64,000 nucleotides of DNA from Bacillus pseudomycoides (GCF_002551005.1 NZ_NVOY01000004.1:162094-226093); one strand, 5' to 3'. Positions 7,559 through 18,473 are shown, numbered from the stretch's first letter. Program-made: numbers and translations. Notes: generated from the letters alone by a model not told the origin.

Positions 7559-9445
7559 ATGATGCAACGCTTGTTTCCAAAAATACGATTCGCTCTCATA
7601 GCAGTCGTCCTATTATGGATCAAAACATATATTGTATACAAATTAGCTTTTGATATGAAGATCAATAACGCTTTCGAACAAATTATGTTATTCTTTAATC
7701 CGTTAGCTTCATTATTGTTATTTTTCGGTTTCGCTTTATTAGCAATAAAACATCGAAATCGTATCATTATTAGTATTAGTATGGTGTTATCATTTATTTT
7801 ATTTGGCAACGCCATGTTTTATGGATTTTACAATGACTTTGTAACATTCCCAGTATTATTTCAAACAAATAACATGGCTGATTTAGGAACGAGTATAAAA
7901 GAATTATTTACATATAAAACACTTCTTTTATTTGCAGATACCATTATTTTAGCCATATTATCTCGGAAATTCCCTAGTTTTTGTGACACAACTCCTCTAT
8001 CGAGAAAAGAAAAACAAACATTTTTTAGTGGTGTAACAGCAGCATTAGCCTTGCAAATGGTTATTTCAGTTATTTATAAACCACAACTCTTTTCACATTC
8101 ATTTGATCGCCAAACAGTTGTGAAAAATCTTGGCTTATATACATATCATATTTATGATATTGCGCTGCAATCGAAATCGTCCGCTCAGCGTGCCTTCGCA
8201 AGTGGTGATAGCTTTTCTGAAATTGATAACTATGTGAAAACAAAAGATAGACAAGCAAATAAAGATTTGTTCGGCGTGGCAAAAGGAAAAAATGTTATTT
8301 TAATCTCCATGGAATCTACGCAAAGTTTTGTCATCAATCAAAAAATAAATGGAAAAGAAATTACACCATTTTTAAATGACTTCATTAAAGAAAGCTATTA
8401 TTTCAATAACTTTTATCATCAAACTGGACAAGGAAAAACATCAGACGCCGAATTTATTATTGAAAACTCTTTATATCCGCTTGATCGCGGCTCTGTGTTC
8501 TTTACACATGCTAATAATGAATATACAGCCACACCAGAACAATTAAAAAAACATGGATATTACTCTGCTGTATTTCATTCAAATGATAAAACATTTTGGA
8601 ACCGTGATTTGATGTATCCTGCACTCGGATATGACCGTTATTTTAATTTGCAAGACTATGCAAATGCGGAACAAATGTCTGTTGGTTGGGGATTAAAGGA
8701 TAAAGAATTTTTCGAACAATCTATCCCAAAATTAAAATCTTTACCACAGCCGTTCTATACGAAATTCATTACATTAACAAATCATTTTCCATTTTTGCTG
8801 CAACCGGAAGATCAATTCATTAATGAATACACTTCAGAAAGCGGCGTTGTAAATCGGTATTTTCCAACTGTACGTTATACAGATGAAGCATTAAAACATT
8901 TTGTTGAACAATTAAAAAAAGAAGGATTATATGATAATTCTATTATCATTATTTACGGAGATCATTATGGTATTTCTGAAAACCATAATGCAGCTATGGC
9001 CCAATTTTTAGGAAAGGAAACACTCACTCCTTTTGATACGATGCAGCTCCAAAGAGTGCCGCTCATCATTCACATTCCCGGTCAAAAAGGACAAGTCATT
9101 TCAAAAGTTTCTGGGCAAATTGATGTGAAGCCAACACTTCTACATTTACTCGGTATAAAAACAAACAATTCTATTGAATTTGGCACAGATTTATTTGAAA
9201 CAAATGATCAGCCACTTATAGTTATGCGTGACGGAAGCTTCGTAACAAATGATTATCTATATACAAAAAATGTATGCTACAACAAAAAAACTGGTGAGCC
9301 GACTGATATTTCTATTTGTCAACCGTATATTGAAAAAGTAAAAACAGAACTAAGTTACTCTGATAAACTCATTTACGGCGATTTATTACGATTTGATTCG
9401 CATAATCAATATAAGACTGGTACGATGACAACCAAATTTGAATAA
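7559..9445 (+). CDS. Lipoteichoic acid synthase family protein (LtaS-like), 628 aa
   Basis: Polymerises glycerol phosphate from phosphatidylglycerol for lipoteichoic acid, or acts as LTA primase; bacilli have several paralogues and the subtype is not clear from sequence. The N-terminal third has about five membrane segments (to residue ~170). The extracellular sulfatase-fold domain follows, with the metal/active-site Glu in ISMESTQSF (about 252), the catalytic Thr in TGQGKTSDAEF (about 294) and GDHYG. AGGAGGAG precedes ATG 7559. It is monocistronic, with a hairpin at 9449-9483 after the stop. Confidence 0.9.
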   Translation: MMQRLFPKIRFALIAVVLLWIKTYIVYKLAFDMKINNAFEQIMLFFNPLASLLLFFGFALLAIKHRNRIIISISMVLSFILFGNAMFYGFYNDFVTFPVLFQTNNMADLGTSIKELFTYKTLLLFADTIILAILSRKFPSFCDTTPLSRKEKQTFFSGVTAALALQMVISVIYKPQLFSHSFDRQTVVKNLGLYTYHIYDIALQSKSSAQRAFASGDSFSEIDNYVKTKDRQANKDLFGVAKGKNVILISMESTQSFVINQKINGKEITPFLNDFIKESYYFNNFYHQTGQGKTSDAEFIIENSLYPLDRGSVFFTHANNEYTATPEQLKKHGYYSAVFHSNDKTFWNRDLMYPALGYDRYFNLQDYANAEQMSVGWGLKDKEFFEQSIPKLKSLPQPFYTKFITLTNHFPFLLQPEDQFINEYTSESGVVNRYFPTVRYTDEALKHFVEQLKKEGLYDNSIIIIYGDHYGISENHNAAMAQFLGKETLTPFDTMQLQRVPLIIHIPGQKGQVISKVSGQIDVKPTLLHLLGIKTNNSIEFGTDLFETNDQPLIVMRDGSFVTNDYLYTKNVCYNKKTGEPTDISICQPYIEKVKTELSYSDKLIYGDLLRFDSHNQYKTGTMTTKFE

Positions 9446-9448
9446 GAA

Positions 9449-9483
9449 AATGAACCTCGAACAATGACGATTCGAGGTTCATT
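9449..9483 (+). terminator. Hairpin after the LtaS-like gene
   Basis: A 13-bp perfect stem (9449-9461 with 9471-9483) directly follows the stop codon. The U-tract is poor, so termination strength is uncertain. Confidence 0.6.
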
Positions 9484-9487
9484 ATAT

Positions 9488-9656
9488 ATATACAAGTAAA
9501 AAGACACCCACCCTTTCTGTTTCGGGGGGACGAGAGCATCTGGCCACGTATAGAAACGGTCAGAACCTTGTCCTGCCACATGCAAAATTTAAAACAAAAG
9601 GAGAAGCCATGTCGTATTACACATAGTAGCCACTTATACACCGAAAAAATAATATA
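9488..9656 (-). repeat. MITE-like dispersed repeat, copy 1
   Basis: Reverse-oriented copy recognised by GACGAGAGCATCTGGCC, a GGTCAG...CCTTGTCCTGCCACATG core, ATAGTAGCCACTTATA and AT-rich TATATA ends. More diverged than the other copies. The stretch to the pssA start (9857) holds nothing else I can identify. Confidence 0.7.
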
Positions 9657-9857
9657 TAATATGATAGCTTTGAATGAAACAAATGAAGCAGCAATTACAG
9701 TTATTTCTTTTGGGCTTACAACAAATAAAAAATACGCTAAAATCTTTCTCAAAATGAAGATTTTTTTCGACGAGCATAGGAAATTTATGTTATGATAAAA
9801 AAGATAAACTTTCATAAACTAATCAAGAATCTATAATAGAAAGCAAGGGATCAGATT

Positions 9858-10562
9858 TTGTACAGAGCAGCCATTCCAAACTTATTTACGCTCGGAAATT
9901 TATATAGTGGATTTCTATCCATCGGCTACGCTTCATTAGGATACTACAAATCAGCGGCAATTTTAGTTTTAATCGGAATGATGCTAGATAGCCTCGATGG
10001 AAGGATTGCACGCCTACTTCGCGTCGATTCACAGCTCGGAAAAGAACTTGATTCATTAGCAGACGTAGTTACATTTGGTGCTGCACCCGCAGTATTGATG
10101 TATTACACATCCTTCTCTAATTACGGTATTATCGGATTATACATAGCAGGACTTTTCCCTCTATTTGGAGCATACAGATTAGCTCGCTTCAATGTAACAC
10201 CATCATCAACATCTATGAAATACTTTACTGGTGTACCAATTACAGCTGCAGGTGGCCTTGTTGCTTTCCTTACTTTATTTTCACATGTGATTCCAAAAAT
10301 TGTACTCATTACAGTATTCGTGACATTCGCTTTTCTTATGGTTAGTCGTATTCGTATTCCAAGCATGAAAGATGTACCGATTCCAAAATATAGTATTATC
10401 GTGACACTCTTTTTAGTCGGAATCATTTATACGATGTACAAAACGAGCTTCGGTAATATTTCAGTGTTTTTATTTATTGCTATTCCGCTCTATATTTTGT
10501 ATATGCTATCTCAATTTCTTAGACAACGCCCGTCACAAAAAAAGCGAGCAAACAAAGAATAA
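9858..10562 (+). CDS. pssA: CDP-diacylglycerol--serine O-phosphatidyltransferase, 234 aa
   Basis: Makes phosphatidylserine from CDP-diacylglycerol and serine at the membrane. The complete CDP-alcohol phosphatidyltransferase motif is present: Asp44, Asp47-Gly48, Ala51-Arg52, Gly61, Asp65 and Asp69. Six to eight hydrophobic segments follow. The start codon is TTG at 9858, with AAGCAAGGGATC upstream. No decarboxylase (psd) gene adjoins it. A bidirectional terminator ends it. Confidence 0.9.
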   Translation: MYRAAIPNLFTLGNLYSGFLSIGYASLGYYKSAAILVLIGMMLDSLDGRIARLLRVDSQLGKELDSLADVVTFGAAPAVLMYYTSFSNYGIIGLYIAGLFPLFGAYRLARFNVTPSSTSMKYFTGVPITAAGGLVAFLTLFSHVIPKIVLITVFVTFAFLMVSRIRIPSMKDVPIPKYSIIVTLFLVGIIYTMYKTSFGNISVFLFIAIPLYILYMLSQFLRQRPSQKKRANKE

Positions 10563-10601
10563 AACAGAAACCTTCCTAATTATAAGGAAGGTTTCTGTTT
10601 T
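10561..10601. terminator. Bidirectional terminator between pssA and the dehydrogenase
   Basis: A 17-bp stem (AAAACAGAAACCTTCCT with its complement) with a 6-7 nt loop and T/A tracts on both sides serves the two convergent genes. Confidence 0.9.
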
Positions 10602-11571
10602 ATTTCGTCACAAGTTCTTTTTTATATACTGGTGTTAATGGTTCATTTCCTTCTAACACTGCTAAAATATTGCGCACTGCCATTTCTGCCATTGCATCGC
10701 GCGTCTCAATCGTTGCGTTTCCAATATGCGGTGTTAACACAACATTTGTTAATTCTTTTAATCTCTCTGTAATTTTCGGTTCAAATTCAAAGACATCAAG
10801 CGCCGCTCCTTCAATTTCCTTTCTTTCTAATGCAATTGCAAGCGCTTCTTCATTCATAATGGGACCACGTGCCGCATTAATAATGTAAGCCGTTTTTTTC
10901 ATTAGTCTAAACTGTTCTTCAGCAATCATGTGATGTAACTTCGGATTATATGCACAGTTAATCGTAACAAAATCCGCTGTTTGTAATAGTTCTTCTAGCG
11001 TTACATATGTTGCCCCTAATTCTTGCTCCGCCTCATATTTACGACTTGGTCCTGTATACACAATGTTCATCCCAAAGGCTTTCGCTCGCCTAGCTACCGC
11101 CTTTCCGATTTCTCCTAGACCAATAATGCCAATCGTTTTCCCGTATACTTCACGTCCTAAGAAAAAGAGCGGCGCCCAGCCATTAAAACCGACTGTACGA
11201 CATAGTGTATCTCCTTCTGGAATACGGCGCGCTGCCGCTAACAGAATTGCAAAGGTTAGCTCTGCTGTTGCCTCTGTGGAAACTTTCGGTGTATTCGTAA
11301 CCGCTATATCCTTTTCCACTGCATATTTATAATCAATATTCTCATATCCAGCTCCGTAGTTTGCAATAATTTTTAAATGCGGTGCTGCATCGATAACTTC
11401 TTTCGGAACTTTTGTTGAAAGTAAGCTTAATAATGCATCCTTATCTGTTACCCTTGCTACTAGCTCTTCTGTGCCAATCAATTCTTCTTTATCATACATT
11501 TCCACTTCATGATCTCGTAACAATTGTAGTCCGATTTCTGGAATTTTTCCTGCTATTAAAATTTTCGCCAT
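10600..11571 (-). CDS. D-isomer-specific 2-hydroxyacid dehydrogenase, 323 aa
   Basis: An NAD(P)-dependent oxidoreductase, probably a glyoxylate/hydroxypyruvate or 2-ketogluconate reductase (closest in layout to B. subtilis YvcT). Seen: the Rossmann motif GIIGLGEIGKAVARRA, the catalytic Arg region NAARGPIMNE, the Glu in VFEFEP and the catalytic His in LTPHIGNAT. Length is normal. It stands alone. The exact substrate cannot be told from sequence. Confidence 0.87.
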   Translation of the reverse strand: MAKILIAGKIPEIGLQLLRDHEVEMYDKEELIGTEELVARVTDKDALLSLLSTKVPKEVIDAAPHLKIIANYGAGYENIDYKYAVEKDIAVTNTPKVSTEATAELTFAILLAAARRIPEGDTLCRTVGFNGWAPLFFLGREVYGKTIGIIGLGEIGKAVARRAKAFGMNIVYTGPSRKYEAEQELGATYVTLEELLQTADFVTINCAYNPKLHHMIAEEQFRLMKKTAYIINAARGPIMNEEALAIALERKEIEGAALDVFEFEPKITERLKELTNVVLTPHIGNATIETRDAMAEMAVRNILAVLEGNEPLTPVYKKELVTK

Positions 11572-11690
11572 GTTTAAGCATCCTTTCTTTTTTACATAAA
11601 AATATGCTCATTCAATATTATTGTAAAAAATTCCGCCGAAAAAAGACAAGGAATTTGATTACATTATCACTCTTCTTTACAAAATCGTGA

Positions 11691-11717
11691 AAAAGAGGCT
11701 GAATACATTCAGCCTCT
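11691..11717 (-). terminator. Terminator downstream of the 52-aa gene
   Basis: GAGGCTGAAT/ATTCAGCCTC stem with TTTTTC on the minus strand. It serves leftward transcription from 12089, across the MITE-like repeat. Confidence 0.7.
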
Positions 11718-11722
11718 CACTA

Positions 11723-11916
11723 CTATATATCCATTTTAATTTTCGACATTTAAGTCGCTGCTATGCAGAAGTTAACATGGCCGCGACTTGCTTCCTTCTT
11801 TTGTTATAAACCTTGCATGTGACAGAAAAAGGCCCTGACCGCTTCTATGCATGGCCAGATGCTCTCGCCCACCTAAAAAGAAAGAGGGTTTTCAGGTCTA
11901 ATTTGTATTTATATAG
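11723..11916 (+). repeat. MITE-like dispersed repeat, copy 2
   Basis: About 194 bp, from CTATATATCC to ATTTATATAG (imperfect terminal inverted repeats). The core GGCCCTGACCGCTTCTATGC and TGGCCAGATGCTCTCG match copies 3-5. Confidence 0.8.
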
Positions 11917-11930
11917 AAGTTTGTTTCACT

Positions 11931-12089
11931 TTATTTATCTCTTCCTTGTTCTAGCTTCACATCAATTGTTCCTTCTGCTACTGTATCACTTATTTGTTCT
12001 TGTATAACCGATTGCTCTGATTGATCTTTTTGTTGAGCATTACTCTCATTTGTTAACTTCCCAGTATCTTTATATTGTTGTTTCGCCAT
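11931..12089 (-). CDS. Small hydrophilic protein, DUF4025 (YozQ)-like, 52 aa
   Basis: Begins MAKQQYKDTGKLTN at ATG 12089 with AAGGAGG upstream. Highly polar and Gln-rich. The segment EQISDTVAEGTIDVKLEQ resembles the DUF4025 core (Q-x-SDT-x-x-EGT-x-D), so I assign that family tentatively. Function unknown. The TAA stop (11931-11933) lies inside a TTTAT motif followed by GTGAAAC, a remnant end of the bcr1-like repeat. Confidence 0.6.
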   Translation of the reverse strand: MAKQQYKDTGKLTNESNAQQKDQSEQSVIQEQISDTVAEGTIDVKLEQGRDK

Positions 12090-12140
12090 AAGACAAACCT
12101 CCTTTTTTATTCAACGTTAGTGTAAACAAAGAAGGGGGTT

Positions 12141-12201
12141 TTCATCCCGCTATTCACGGGCAGTAAGTCCCCACCAATTCAAGATGGAAGTTTCACTTTA
12201 T
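12141..12201 (+). repeat. bcr1-like repeat, short copy d
   Basis: TTCATCCCGCTATTCACGGG at one end and GGAAGTTTCACTTTAT at the other; 61 bp with the centre deleted. The hisJ stop TGA (12201-12203) overlaps its last base. Confidence 0.7.
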
Positions 12202-13220
12202 CACAAAACATTCTCTTTTACATATTCAAGCGGTTTCATGCTTCGAATTCTTTTTTCAAATGTTGCTATATGCGTAACACCGTGATTACGAAGCGATTCT
12301 ATATTTTCTTGTACGTAACTTCCTAAATCATTCGGAAAATGTGCATCAGACGAGATAGTAATCGGAACACCATAATGTACTAAACGCTGTAAAAACAAAG
12401 GACTCGGACACATTTCTCTTACAGGATATCGATAATATAATCCAGCATTTACTTCCGTAGCTGTATTCGTTTCAATCAAAGCTTTCGCAACTGTTTCGTA
12501 ATATGGTAATTGCTCATTTTCATCTATGCGATAATTAAACACTTTTATATTATCTAAATGTGCAACAATATCAAATAAGCCAGAACGTATTGCTTTTTCT
12601 AACGTTTGAAAAAATGCATGATATAACGCATGTAAATCATGCTGTCTAAAATAATTGTCTGTATCCGGGTTATCAAATCCCCATCCATTTATAAAATGAA
12701 CAGAACCAATCACATAATCCCAATTTCCTAATGCTAATAACTTTTTCAGTTCTTCTTCTCCGCCTATGAAATAATCTGCTTCTATCCCAAGTCGTAATGT
12801 CACGCCTCGTTTTCTCCATCTTTCTTTCGCATCTTCAATTGCTCTTGTGAAATTTGCAATTGATTCTACTCTCACCTGATTGAGCCATTCTTTTTGCAAA
12901 TGTCCAAGTTCTGTATCACTAATATCGACATAGCGCTCATAGTATTCCTTAGCTTCGTAAAAACGATATAAGTGGTCAACTATTCCAACTTCCCGTATTC
13001 CTTTGCGCACTGCTTCCTCTAAATATAAATCAATCCACTCCTGTGAAAATGCGCCTTCCTTTACACGCTTTTGCAAACGTTCCCCAGCTTTTAAGATCCA
13101 TTCCATTGAATGTTTCTCTTCTTCAATCGGTGTAAAATACTCGAGCGCTTCATTTGTGCGAGATAACCACCGCATTGAATACGGTCCTTCTTCTAAATGA
13201 AGGTGATAATCTACTCTCAT
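12201..13220 (-). CDS. hisJ: Histidinol-phosphatase, PHP family, 339 aa
   Basis: Dephosphorylates histidinol phosphate, the eighth step of histidine synthesis. It opens with the PHP metal motif HLHLEEG and contains GIVDHLY, GIEADYF, GSVHFI, AHLDNIKVF and SSDAHF, which are the metal-binding motifs in PHP order. It is somewhat longer than many HisJ proteins. It is the last gene of the his operon, 12 bp after hisE, which supports the role since hisB here has only the dehydratase domain. Confidence 0.88.
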   Translation of the reverse strand: MRVDYHLHLEEGPYSMRWLSRTNEALEYFTPIEEEKHSMEWILKAGERLQKRVKEGAFSQEWIDLYLEEAVRKGIREVGIVDHLYRFYEAKEYYERYVDISDTELGHLQKEWLNQVRVESIANFTRAIEDAKERWRKRGVTLRLGIEADYFIGGEEELKKLLALGNWDYVIGSVHFINGWGFDNPDTDNYFRQHDLHALYHAFFQTLEKAIRSGLFDIVAHLDNIKVFNYRIDENEQLPYYETVAKALIETNTATEVNAGLYYRYPVREMCPSPLFLQRLVHYGVPITISSDAHFPNDLGSYVQENIESLRNHGVTHIATFEKRIRSMKPLEYVKENVL

Positions 13221-13232
13221 TTTTCTCCCCTC

Positions 13233-13556
13233 CTATAAGGCATCAATGTCTTTTCGTTCGCCCACTTTTGATAATTGACCTTGCCGTTTTTGTAATTCTT
13301 CAGTTATCTCTTGTATTGAGACATTTTTTTCTACGAGTAATACTAAGCAATGATACGTAAGATCTGTAACTTCTTTTATCAGCTCGTCTTTTGTATTATT
13401 TTTCGCTGCAATGATAACTTCCGTACATTCTTCTCCTAACTTCTTTAATATTTTATCTTCTCCTTTTGTAAATAAGTAATTTGTATACGACTCAGAAACA
13501 GGATTATCTTTTCGCCGCTCAATCGTTTCATACAACTGTTGCAACACATCGTTCAT
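13233..13556 (-). CDS. hisE: Phosphoribosyl-ATP pyrophosphatase, 107 aa
   Basis: Second step of histidine synthesis (PR-ATP to PR-AMP). An all-helical MazG-like fold with [27 protein letters not shown] and [14 protein letters not shown] (metal-binding acidic residues EExxE and ExxD). It is separate from hisI here, whereas many bacteria have a HisIE fusion. 13 bp downstream of hisI. Confidence 0.93.
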   Translation of the reverse strand: MNDVLQQLYETIERRKDNPVSESYTNYLFTKGEDKILKKLGEECTEVIIAAKNNTKDELIKEVTDLTYHCLVLLVEKNVSIQEITEELQKRQGQLSKVGERKDIDAL

Positions 13557-13569
13557 GTTCTTGTCCCCC

Positions 13570-13875
13570 TTATAGCACCTTATTATGAAAACATGATTTT
13601 TCTCCTGTATGACAAGCTACACCTATCTGCTGGACAACTACCATAATCGCATCTTGATCGCAATCTAAATATAGTGATTTGACGTGCTGAATATGTCCTG
13701 ATGTTTCCCCCTTATTCCACAAACCTCTTCGTGAGCGCGAATAAAACCACGTCGTTTTTGTATCTACTGTTTTCTCATACGCTTCTTCATTCATGTAAGC
13801 TAACATCAATATGTCTTTTGTCCCCTCTTCAATCACAACAGCTGGTAATAACCCTTTTGAAAAATCTGGTTTCAA
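13570..13875 (-). CDS. hisI: Phosphoribosyl-AMP cyclohydrolase, 101 aa
   Basis: Third step of histidine synthesis. Has the zinc/magnesium motifs [23 protein letters not shown] and [10 protein letters not shown]. The start overlaps the hisF stop by 4 bp (13872-13875). Stand-alone form. Confidence 0.95.
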   Translation of the reverse strand: MKPDFSKGLLPAVVIEEGTKDILMLAYMNEEAYEKTVDTKTTWFYSRSRRGLWNKGETSGHIQHVKSLYLDCDQDAIMVVVQQIGVACHTGEKSCFHNKVL

Positions 13876-14630
13876 AATCTCACCTCAATTTTCGCTTTTT
13901 GCAACTTTTGTTTCGTTTCTTGAATCGTTGCCTCGCCGTAATGAAAAATGGAAGCTGCTAATGCGGCATTTGCCGATGTTCGCTGAAAAACCTCTGCAAT
14001 ATGTTCAATGGATCCACATCCCCCCGAAGCAATCACCGGAATACCAACCGCTTTTGAAACTGTTTCTGTTAACAATAAATCATAGCCATCTTTTGTTCCA
14101 TCAGCATCCATGCTCGTTAACAGTAATTCACCAGCCCCTAGGCGTTCCACGCGCTTTGCCCATTCAACTACATCCATTCCTGTATCAATGCGGCCGCCAT
14201 TTACATACACATTCCATTTGTTTTCTCCACTCTTCTTAGCATCAATTGCAACAACTATACATTGAGAGCCAAATTGCTCTGCTCCTTCTTCAATTAATGC
14301 CAGCCTTTTCACTGCCGCTGAGTTTAATGAAACTTTATCTGCGCCTGCCCGAAGTAATCCATACATATCTTGAACAGTGGTGATCCCGCCGCCAACTGTA
14401 AGAGGAATAAATACTTGAGATGCTGTGCGTTCTACGACATCAATCATCGTTTTCCTATCTTCGTACGTTGCCGTAATATCTAAAAATACAAGCTCATCCG
14501 CACCTGCTTCGTTGTATGCAGCAGCGATTGCAACAGGATCCCCAACATCTTGTATTCCTACAAAATTTACTCCTTTTACAACACGACCATTTTTCACATC
14601 TAAACAAGGAATAATTCGCTTCGTTAACAT
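13872..14630 (-). CDS. hisF: Imidazole glycerol phosphate synthase, cyclase subunit, 252 aa
   Basis: TIM barrel that uses ammonia from HisH to form IGP and AICAR. Catalytic Asp11 ([15 protein letters not shown]) and the second Asp in AIDAK, plus the phosphate loops GGGITTV and ASGGCGS, are present. Overlaps hisA by 7 bp and hisI by 4 bp, as expected for translationally coupled his genes. Confidence 0.96.
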   Translation of the reverse strand: MLTKRIIPCLDVKNGRVVKGVNFVGIQDVGDPVAIAAAYNEAGADELVFLDITATYEDRKTMIDVVERTASQVFIPLTVGGGITTVQDMYGLLRAGADKVSLNSAAVKRLALIEEGAEQFGSQCIVVAIDAKKSGENKWNVYVNGGRIDTGMDVVEWAKRVERLGAGELLLTSMDADGTKDGYDLLLTETVSKAVGIPVIASGGCGSIEHIAEVFQRTSANAALAASIFHYGEATIQETKQKLQKAKIEVRF

Positions 14631-15343
14631 GCCCCTGTCACCTGCAATGCTTCTTCTAACATAACTTTTTTATCATATAGTGCTTTCCCTATAATCACGC
14701 CGTACAAGTTCATATTCTGTAACTTCTCAACATCAGCAAGAGAACTCACACCACCAGAAGCAACAATTTGAAGCGAAACCTCATCTTTCAATTTTTGTAA
14801 TTGTTCGAAATTTGGACCAGCAAGAGTTCCATCTTTAGAAATGTCAGTAAAAACAAGTGTCTGTACACCTACTTCCTCCATTTCCTTTGCTAATTGTACA
14901 TAAGGCGTTTCAGATATATCTAGCCATCCTCGCGTTGCTACATATCCATTTTTCGCATCAATTCCAACGATAATTTTGTCGCCGTATAAACGAACTGCCT
15001 CTTCTAAAAATGTACGATCATACAATGCCACCGTTCCAAGAATTACTTTCATCACTCCAACTGATAAAAGTGTTTCGATCCCAGCAATCGAACGAATCCC
15101 TCCTCCAACTTGCACTGGAATGCGTACTGCTTTGCAAATGTCTTCAATAACAGAAAAATTCTCTGAACGACCGGCAACTGCACCGTCTAAATCGACAAGG
15201 TGCAATGCACGTGCACCTTGTTGTTCAAATAATAACGCCTGATCAACAGGGTTTTCATTCATTACTGTTTCTTGTTGAAATTTCCCTTGATATAACCGAA
15301 CGCAACGACCATTTTTCAAATCAATAGCTGGGAAGACCTTCAT
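14624..15343 (-). CDS. hisA: ProFAR isomerase, 239 aa
   Basis: Fourth step of histidine synthesis. TIM barrel with the catalytic Asp8 ([17 protein letters not shown]) and the second Asp in [13 protein letters not shown]; phosphate loops GGGIRS and ASGGVSS. Overlaps hisH by 4 bp and hisF by 7 bp. Confidence 0.96.
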   Translation of the reverse strand: MKVFPAIDLKNGRCVRLYQGKFQQETVMNENPVDQALLFEQQGARALHLVDLDGAVAGRSENFSVIEDICKAVRIPVQVGGGIRSIAGIETLLSVGVMKVILGTVALYDRTFLEEAVRLYGDKIIVGIDAKNGYVATRGWLDISETPYVQLAKEMEEVGVQTLVFTDISKDGTLAGPNFEQLQKLKDEVSLQIVASGGVSSLADVEKLQNMNLYGVIIGKALYDKKVMLEEALQVTGAC

Positions 15344-15945
15344 GCCTTGATAACCTCCTTAAAATTTCGTAATATTTGAATTCCTATTTCTCCACTTTTT
15401 TCAGGGTGAAACTGAGCTCCGAATACATTTTCTTTTGCAACAAGCCCTGGCACGAAAACACCGTACTCACTCCCACCAACTACAACTTCAATTGGACATT
15501 CTACATAATAAGAATGAACATAATAAACAAAGGGCTCTTCCTCTATTTCATTCCATAAAGAATGGTCCTTTTTCTTTTGCAGCTGATTCCATCCCATATG
15601 GGGAATTTTATACGGCACATTTAATTTCCTTACTCTTCCTGGCAGCAAACCTAACCCTTTCGTTCTCTCAATCTCTTCACTTTCTTCAAATAAAAGCTGC
15701 ATGCCTAAACAAATTCCCAAAAGCGGTTTTCCTGTATGAGCAACCTTTTGTATAACAGAAATAAGTCCTTTTTCTTGTAAACAGCGCATCGCTCTTGGAA
15801 ATGCACCAACTCCTGGCAAAATAACACCATTGCTATTTACAATTCTTTTTGCTTCATCTGTTACAACATACGTTGCACCAATATGCTTTAATGCTTGCTC
15901 GACACTTCGAATATTGCCCATTCCATAATCTACAATTGCAATCAA
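15340..15945 (-). CDS. hisH: Imidazole glycerol phosphate synthase, glutaminase subunit, 201 aa
   Basis: Class I glutamine amidotransferase that feeds ammonia to HisF. The nucleophile Cys is in [13 protein letters not shown], and the His/Glu pair in [21 protein letters not shown] at the N-terminus is typical. It starts 1 bp downstream of hisB. Confidence 0.96.
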   Translation of the reverse strand: MIAIVDYGMGNIRSVEQALKHIGATYVVTDEAKRIVNSNGVILPGVGAFPRAMRCLQEKGLISVIQKVAHTGKPLLGICLGMQLLFEESEEIERTKGLGLLPGRVRKLNVPYKIPHMGWNQLQKKKDHSLWNEIEEEPFVYYVHSYYVECPIEVVVGGSEYGVFVPGLVAKENVFGAQFHPEKSGEIGIQILRNFKEVIKA

Positions 15946-15946
15946 A

Positions 15947-16531
15947 TTACAACAGTCCTTTCGTAGAATTTACCCCGACAATTTTTTCATTTTTCTCGGT
16001 AGCCTCACAGAGTGCACGTCCAAATGCTTTAAAGAGCGCTTCAATTTTGTGATGCGTGTTGCTTCCATATAAAGCACGTACATGTAATGTTATGTTCGCT
16101 GTATGAGCAACTGCACGAAAAAATTCTTCTGCTAGCTCTGTATCAAAGTCACCAAGTTTGGGATTTGTAAATTCACCATCAAATACGAGATACGACCTTC
16201 CGCTTATATCAACCGTAACAAACCCTAATGCTTCATCCATTGGTACATAAGCTGTACCGTAACGGTTAATTCCCGCTTTATCACCAAGTGCTTCTTTCAA
16301 ACAACTTCCCAGAACAATCCCAACATCTTCTACTGTATGATGGGCATCAATATGCACATCACCATCAGCTTCAATTTGCAATCCAAAACGACCATGCTTT
16401 GCAAATAAAGTCAACATATGATCAAAAAAACCAACTCCTGTTTGAATTGAAATTTCTTGATTCCCATCTAATTGCAGTGCTACAGAAATTTTTGTTTCTG
16501 TTGTATTTCTCGTTTGTTTTGCAGCGCGCAT
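15947..16531 (-). CDS. hisB: Imidazoleglycerol-phosphate dehydratase, 194 aa
   Basis: Seventh step of histidine synthesis. The duplicated manganese-binding motifs [11 protein letters not shown] and [11 protein letters not shown], and the second half-site HTANITLHV...[15 protein letters not shown], are present. It lacks the phosphatase domain of enterobacterial HisB, so HisJ supplies that step. ATG 16531 overlaps the hisD stop codon (TGATG arrangement). Confidence 0.95.
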   Translation of the reverse strand: MRAAKQTRNTTETKISVALQLDGNQEISIQTGVGFFDHMLTLFAKHGRFGLQIEADGDVHIDAHHTVEDVGIVLGSCLKEALGDKAGINRYGTAYVPMDEALGFVTVDISGRSYLVFDGEFTNPKLGDFDTELAEEFFRAVAHTANITLHVRALYGSNTHHKIEALFKAFGRALCEATEKNEKIVGVNSTKGLL

Positions 16532-17823
16532 CACTTTTCTCCTCCCTTAAAACGAATCTCAATTGCTCTCGCATGAGCTTGTAACCCTTCTTTTTCCGCT
16601 AAATTGACAATATGATGTTGCACCTTTCCAAGAGCCTCTTTTGTATAAAATAAAAAGCTCGATTTTTTAATAAAATCATCAACAGATAATGGTGAAAAGA
16701 ATCTTGCTGTTCCACTTGTTGGTAACACGTGATTCGGACCTGCCATATAGTCACCTAACGGCTCCGGCGCATATGGACCTAAAAATATAGAGCCTGCATG
16801 TTGAATAGACGAAAGAGCTGTCATCGGTTCTGTTATGTGCAGTTCTAAATGTTCCGGCGCAATTTCATTTGAAAGCTGAAACGCTTGTTCCAACGACTCT
16901 ACAACAAGAATTGCTCCGTTTCTGTTAATGGATTCACGAGCTATTTCACTTCTCGGTAGGTTCATCAATTGTTTTTCTATTTCCCTATTCACTTCCTTTG
17001 CTAATTCCAAACAAGTTGTGATGCAAATAGCAGTTGCTCGTCTGTCATGCTCTGCTTGTGATAATAAATCAGCCGCAATATATGCCGCATTTCCCGTTTC
17101 ATCAGCAATAACAACAATTTCAGAAGGACCAGCAATCATATCGATATGAACGGATCCAAATACTTCGCGCTTCGCTAATGCAACATATATATTTCCTGGT
17201 CCTACAATCTTATCAACACGCGGAATCGATTCCGTTCCGTATGCTAACGCAGCAATTGCTTGCGCTCCTCCCACTGTATACACCTCATCAACCCCAGCAA
17301 CTTTTGCGGCTGCTAAAATATGAGGGTCTACTCCTTCACGGTTTGGCGGTGTTACCATGACAATTTTATTAACGCCCGCAATTTTTGCTGGCAAAACATT
17401 CATTAGAACCGATGATGGATATGCTGCCGTTCCCCCTGGTACATAGACGCCAACGGTTTGCAGCGGCCTAACAACTTGGCCTCGAATAACCCCTTCTTCC
17501 TCTGTATCAATAAACGCCTGTCTTTTTTGTTTTTCGTGGTATGAAATGATATTATTTTTTGCTTCTTGCAATGCTGCTAAAAATGCTGAGTCGACACGTC
17601 TATATGCGAATTCTAATTCTTCTTCCGAAACTTGAAATTGAGCCGACTCTACTCCATCAAAAGCCTTTGTATACGAAAAAAGAGCTTCATCTTTCTTTTC
17701 CTTTACACTTGTAACAATTTTCTTCACATCTTGTTGAATCGTTTCTTCTACTGTATTTGCTTGTTCGCGAAGTTGTTTCACCTTACATAAAATAGTAGAA
17801 TAATCCTCATATATAACGTCCAT
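16531..17823 (-). CDS. hisD: Histidinol dehydrogenase, 430 aa
   Basis: Catalyses the last two oxidations to histidine with NAD+ and zinc. Contains the signature from [14 protein letters not shown] to LLSQAEHD, and the catalytic EHLELH and GPNHVLPT segments. Full length. Located between hisG and hisB with short gaps. Confidence 0.96.
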   Translation of the reverse strand: MDVIYEDYSTILCKVKQLREQANTVEETIQQDVKKIVTSVKEKKDEALFSYTKAFDGVESAQFQVSEEELEFAYRRVDSAFLAALQEAKNNIISYHEKQKRQAFIDTEEEGVIRGQVVRPLQTVGVYVPGGTAAYPSSVLMNVLPAKIAGVNKIVMVTPPNREGVDPHILAAAKVAGVDEVYTVGGAQAIAALAYGTESIPRVDKIVGPGNIYVALAKREVFGSVHIDMIAGPSEIVVIADETGNAAYIAADLLSQAEHDRRATAICITTCLELAKEVNREIEKQLMNLPRSEIARESINRNGAILVVESLEQAFQLSNEIAPEHLELHITEPMTALSSIQHAGSIFLGPYAPEPLGDYMAGPNHVLPTSGTARFFSPLSVDDFIKKSSFLFYTKEALGKVQHHIVNLAEKEGLQAHARAIEIRFKGGEK

Positions 17824-17837
17824 CTTTCCTTCCCCCT

Positions 17838-18473
17838 TTACTTCTTTTCTGCTACAACATTCTCCACTTTATTTACAATATTGAATATTTCGTCTTTTTT
17901 CATTTTTAAAGATGCTTTATTTACAATGAAACGTGCTGAAATATCGCAAATTTCTTCGAATACGACTAAGCCGTTTTCTTTCAACGTTTGTCCTGTTTCT
18001 ACAATATCGACGATTGCATCTGCTAACCCTAACAAAGGAGCAATCTCAACAGAACCTTCTATTTTAATAATCTCTACATCTTCTCCCTTCTTACGAAAAT
18101 ATGCAGAAGTAACATTCGGATATTTAGTTGCAATCCTTTTTTTGTTATAACCGTTTGGATTATAAGACAAAGTGGAAGCAACACAAACTTTACAACAGCC
18201 TACTCCCAAGTCAATCATTTCATATATATCATTCTCATATTCAAGTAAAATATCTTTCCCAACAATACCAATATCAGCTATACCATGCTCGACATATGTT
18301 ACGACATCAACTGCCTTTACAAGAATAAATGAAATGTTTGAATTCCTACTTTGAAAGACGAGCTTCCTTCCTTTATCTTTTAGCTCCGAACAATCAATAC
18401 CAATTCGTTCAAATAGGGGAATTACGTGTTTTTCTAGTCTTCCTTTCGTTAACGCAATTTGAATGTTACGCAT
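17838..18473 (-). CDS. hisG: ATP phosphoribosyltransferase, short form, 211 aa
   Basis: First committed step of histidine synthesis. It starts [16 protein letters not shown], with the phosphate loop [16 protein letters not shown] near residue 150. This short form lacks the C-terminal ACT-like regulatory domain and needs HisZ, encoded just upstream. The start at 18473 overlaps the end of hisZ by 25 bp; the frame is open upstream without a suitable site. Confidence 0.95.
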   Translation of the reverse strand: MRNIQIALTKGRLEKHVIPLFERIGIDCSELKDKGRKLVFQSRNSNISFILVKAVDVVTYVEHGIADIGIVGKDILLEYENDIYEMIDLGVGCCKVCVASTLSYNPNGYNKKRIATKYPNVTSAYFRKKGEDVEIIKIEGSVEIAPLLGLADAIVDIVETGQTLKENGLVVFEEICDISARFIVNKASLKMKKDEIFNIVNKVENVVAEKK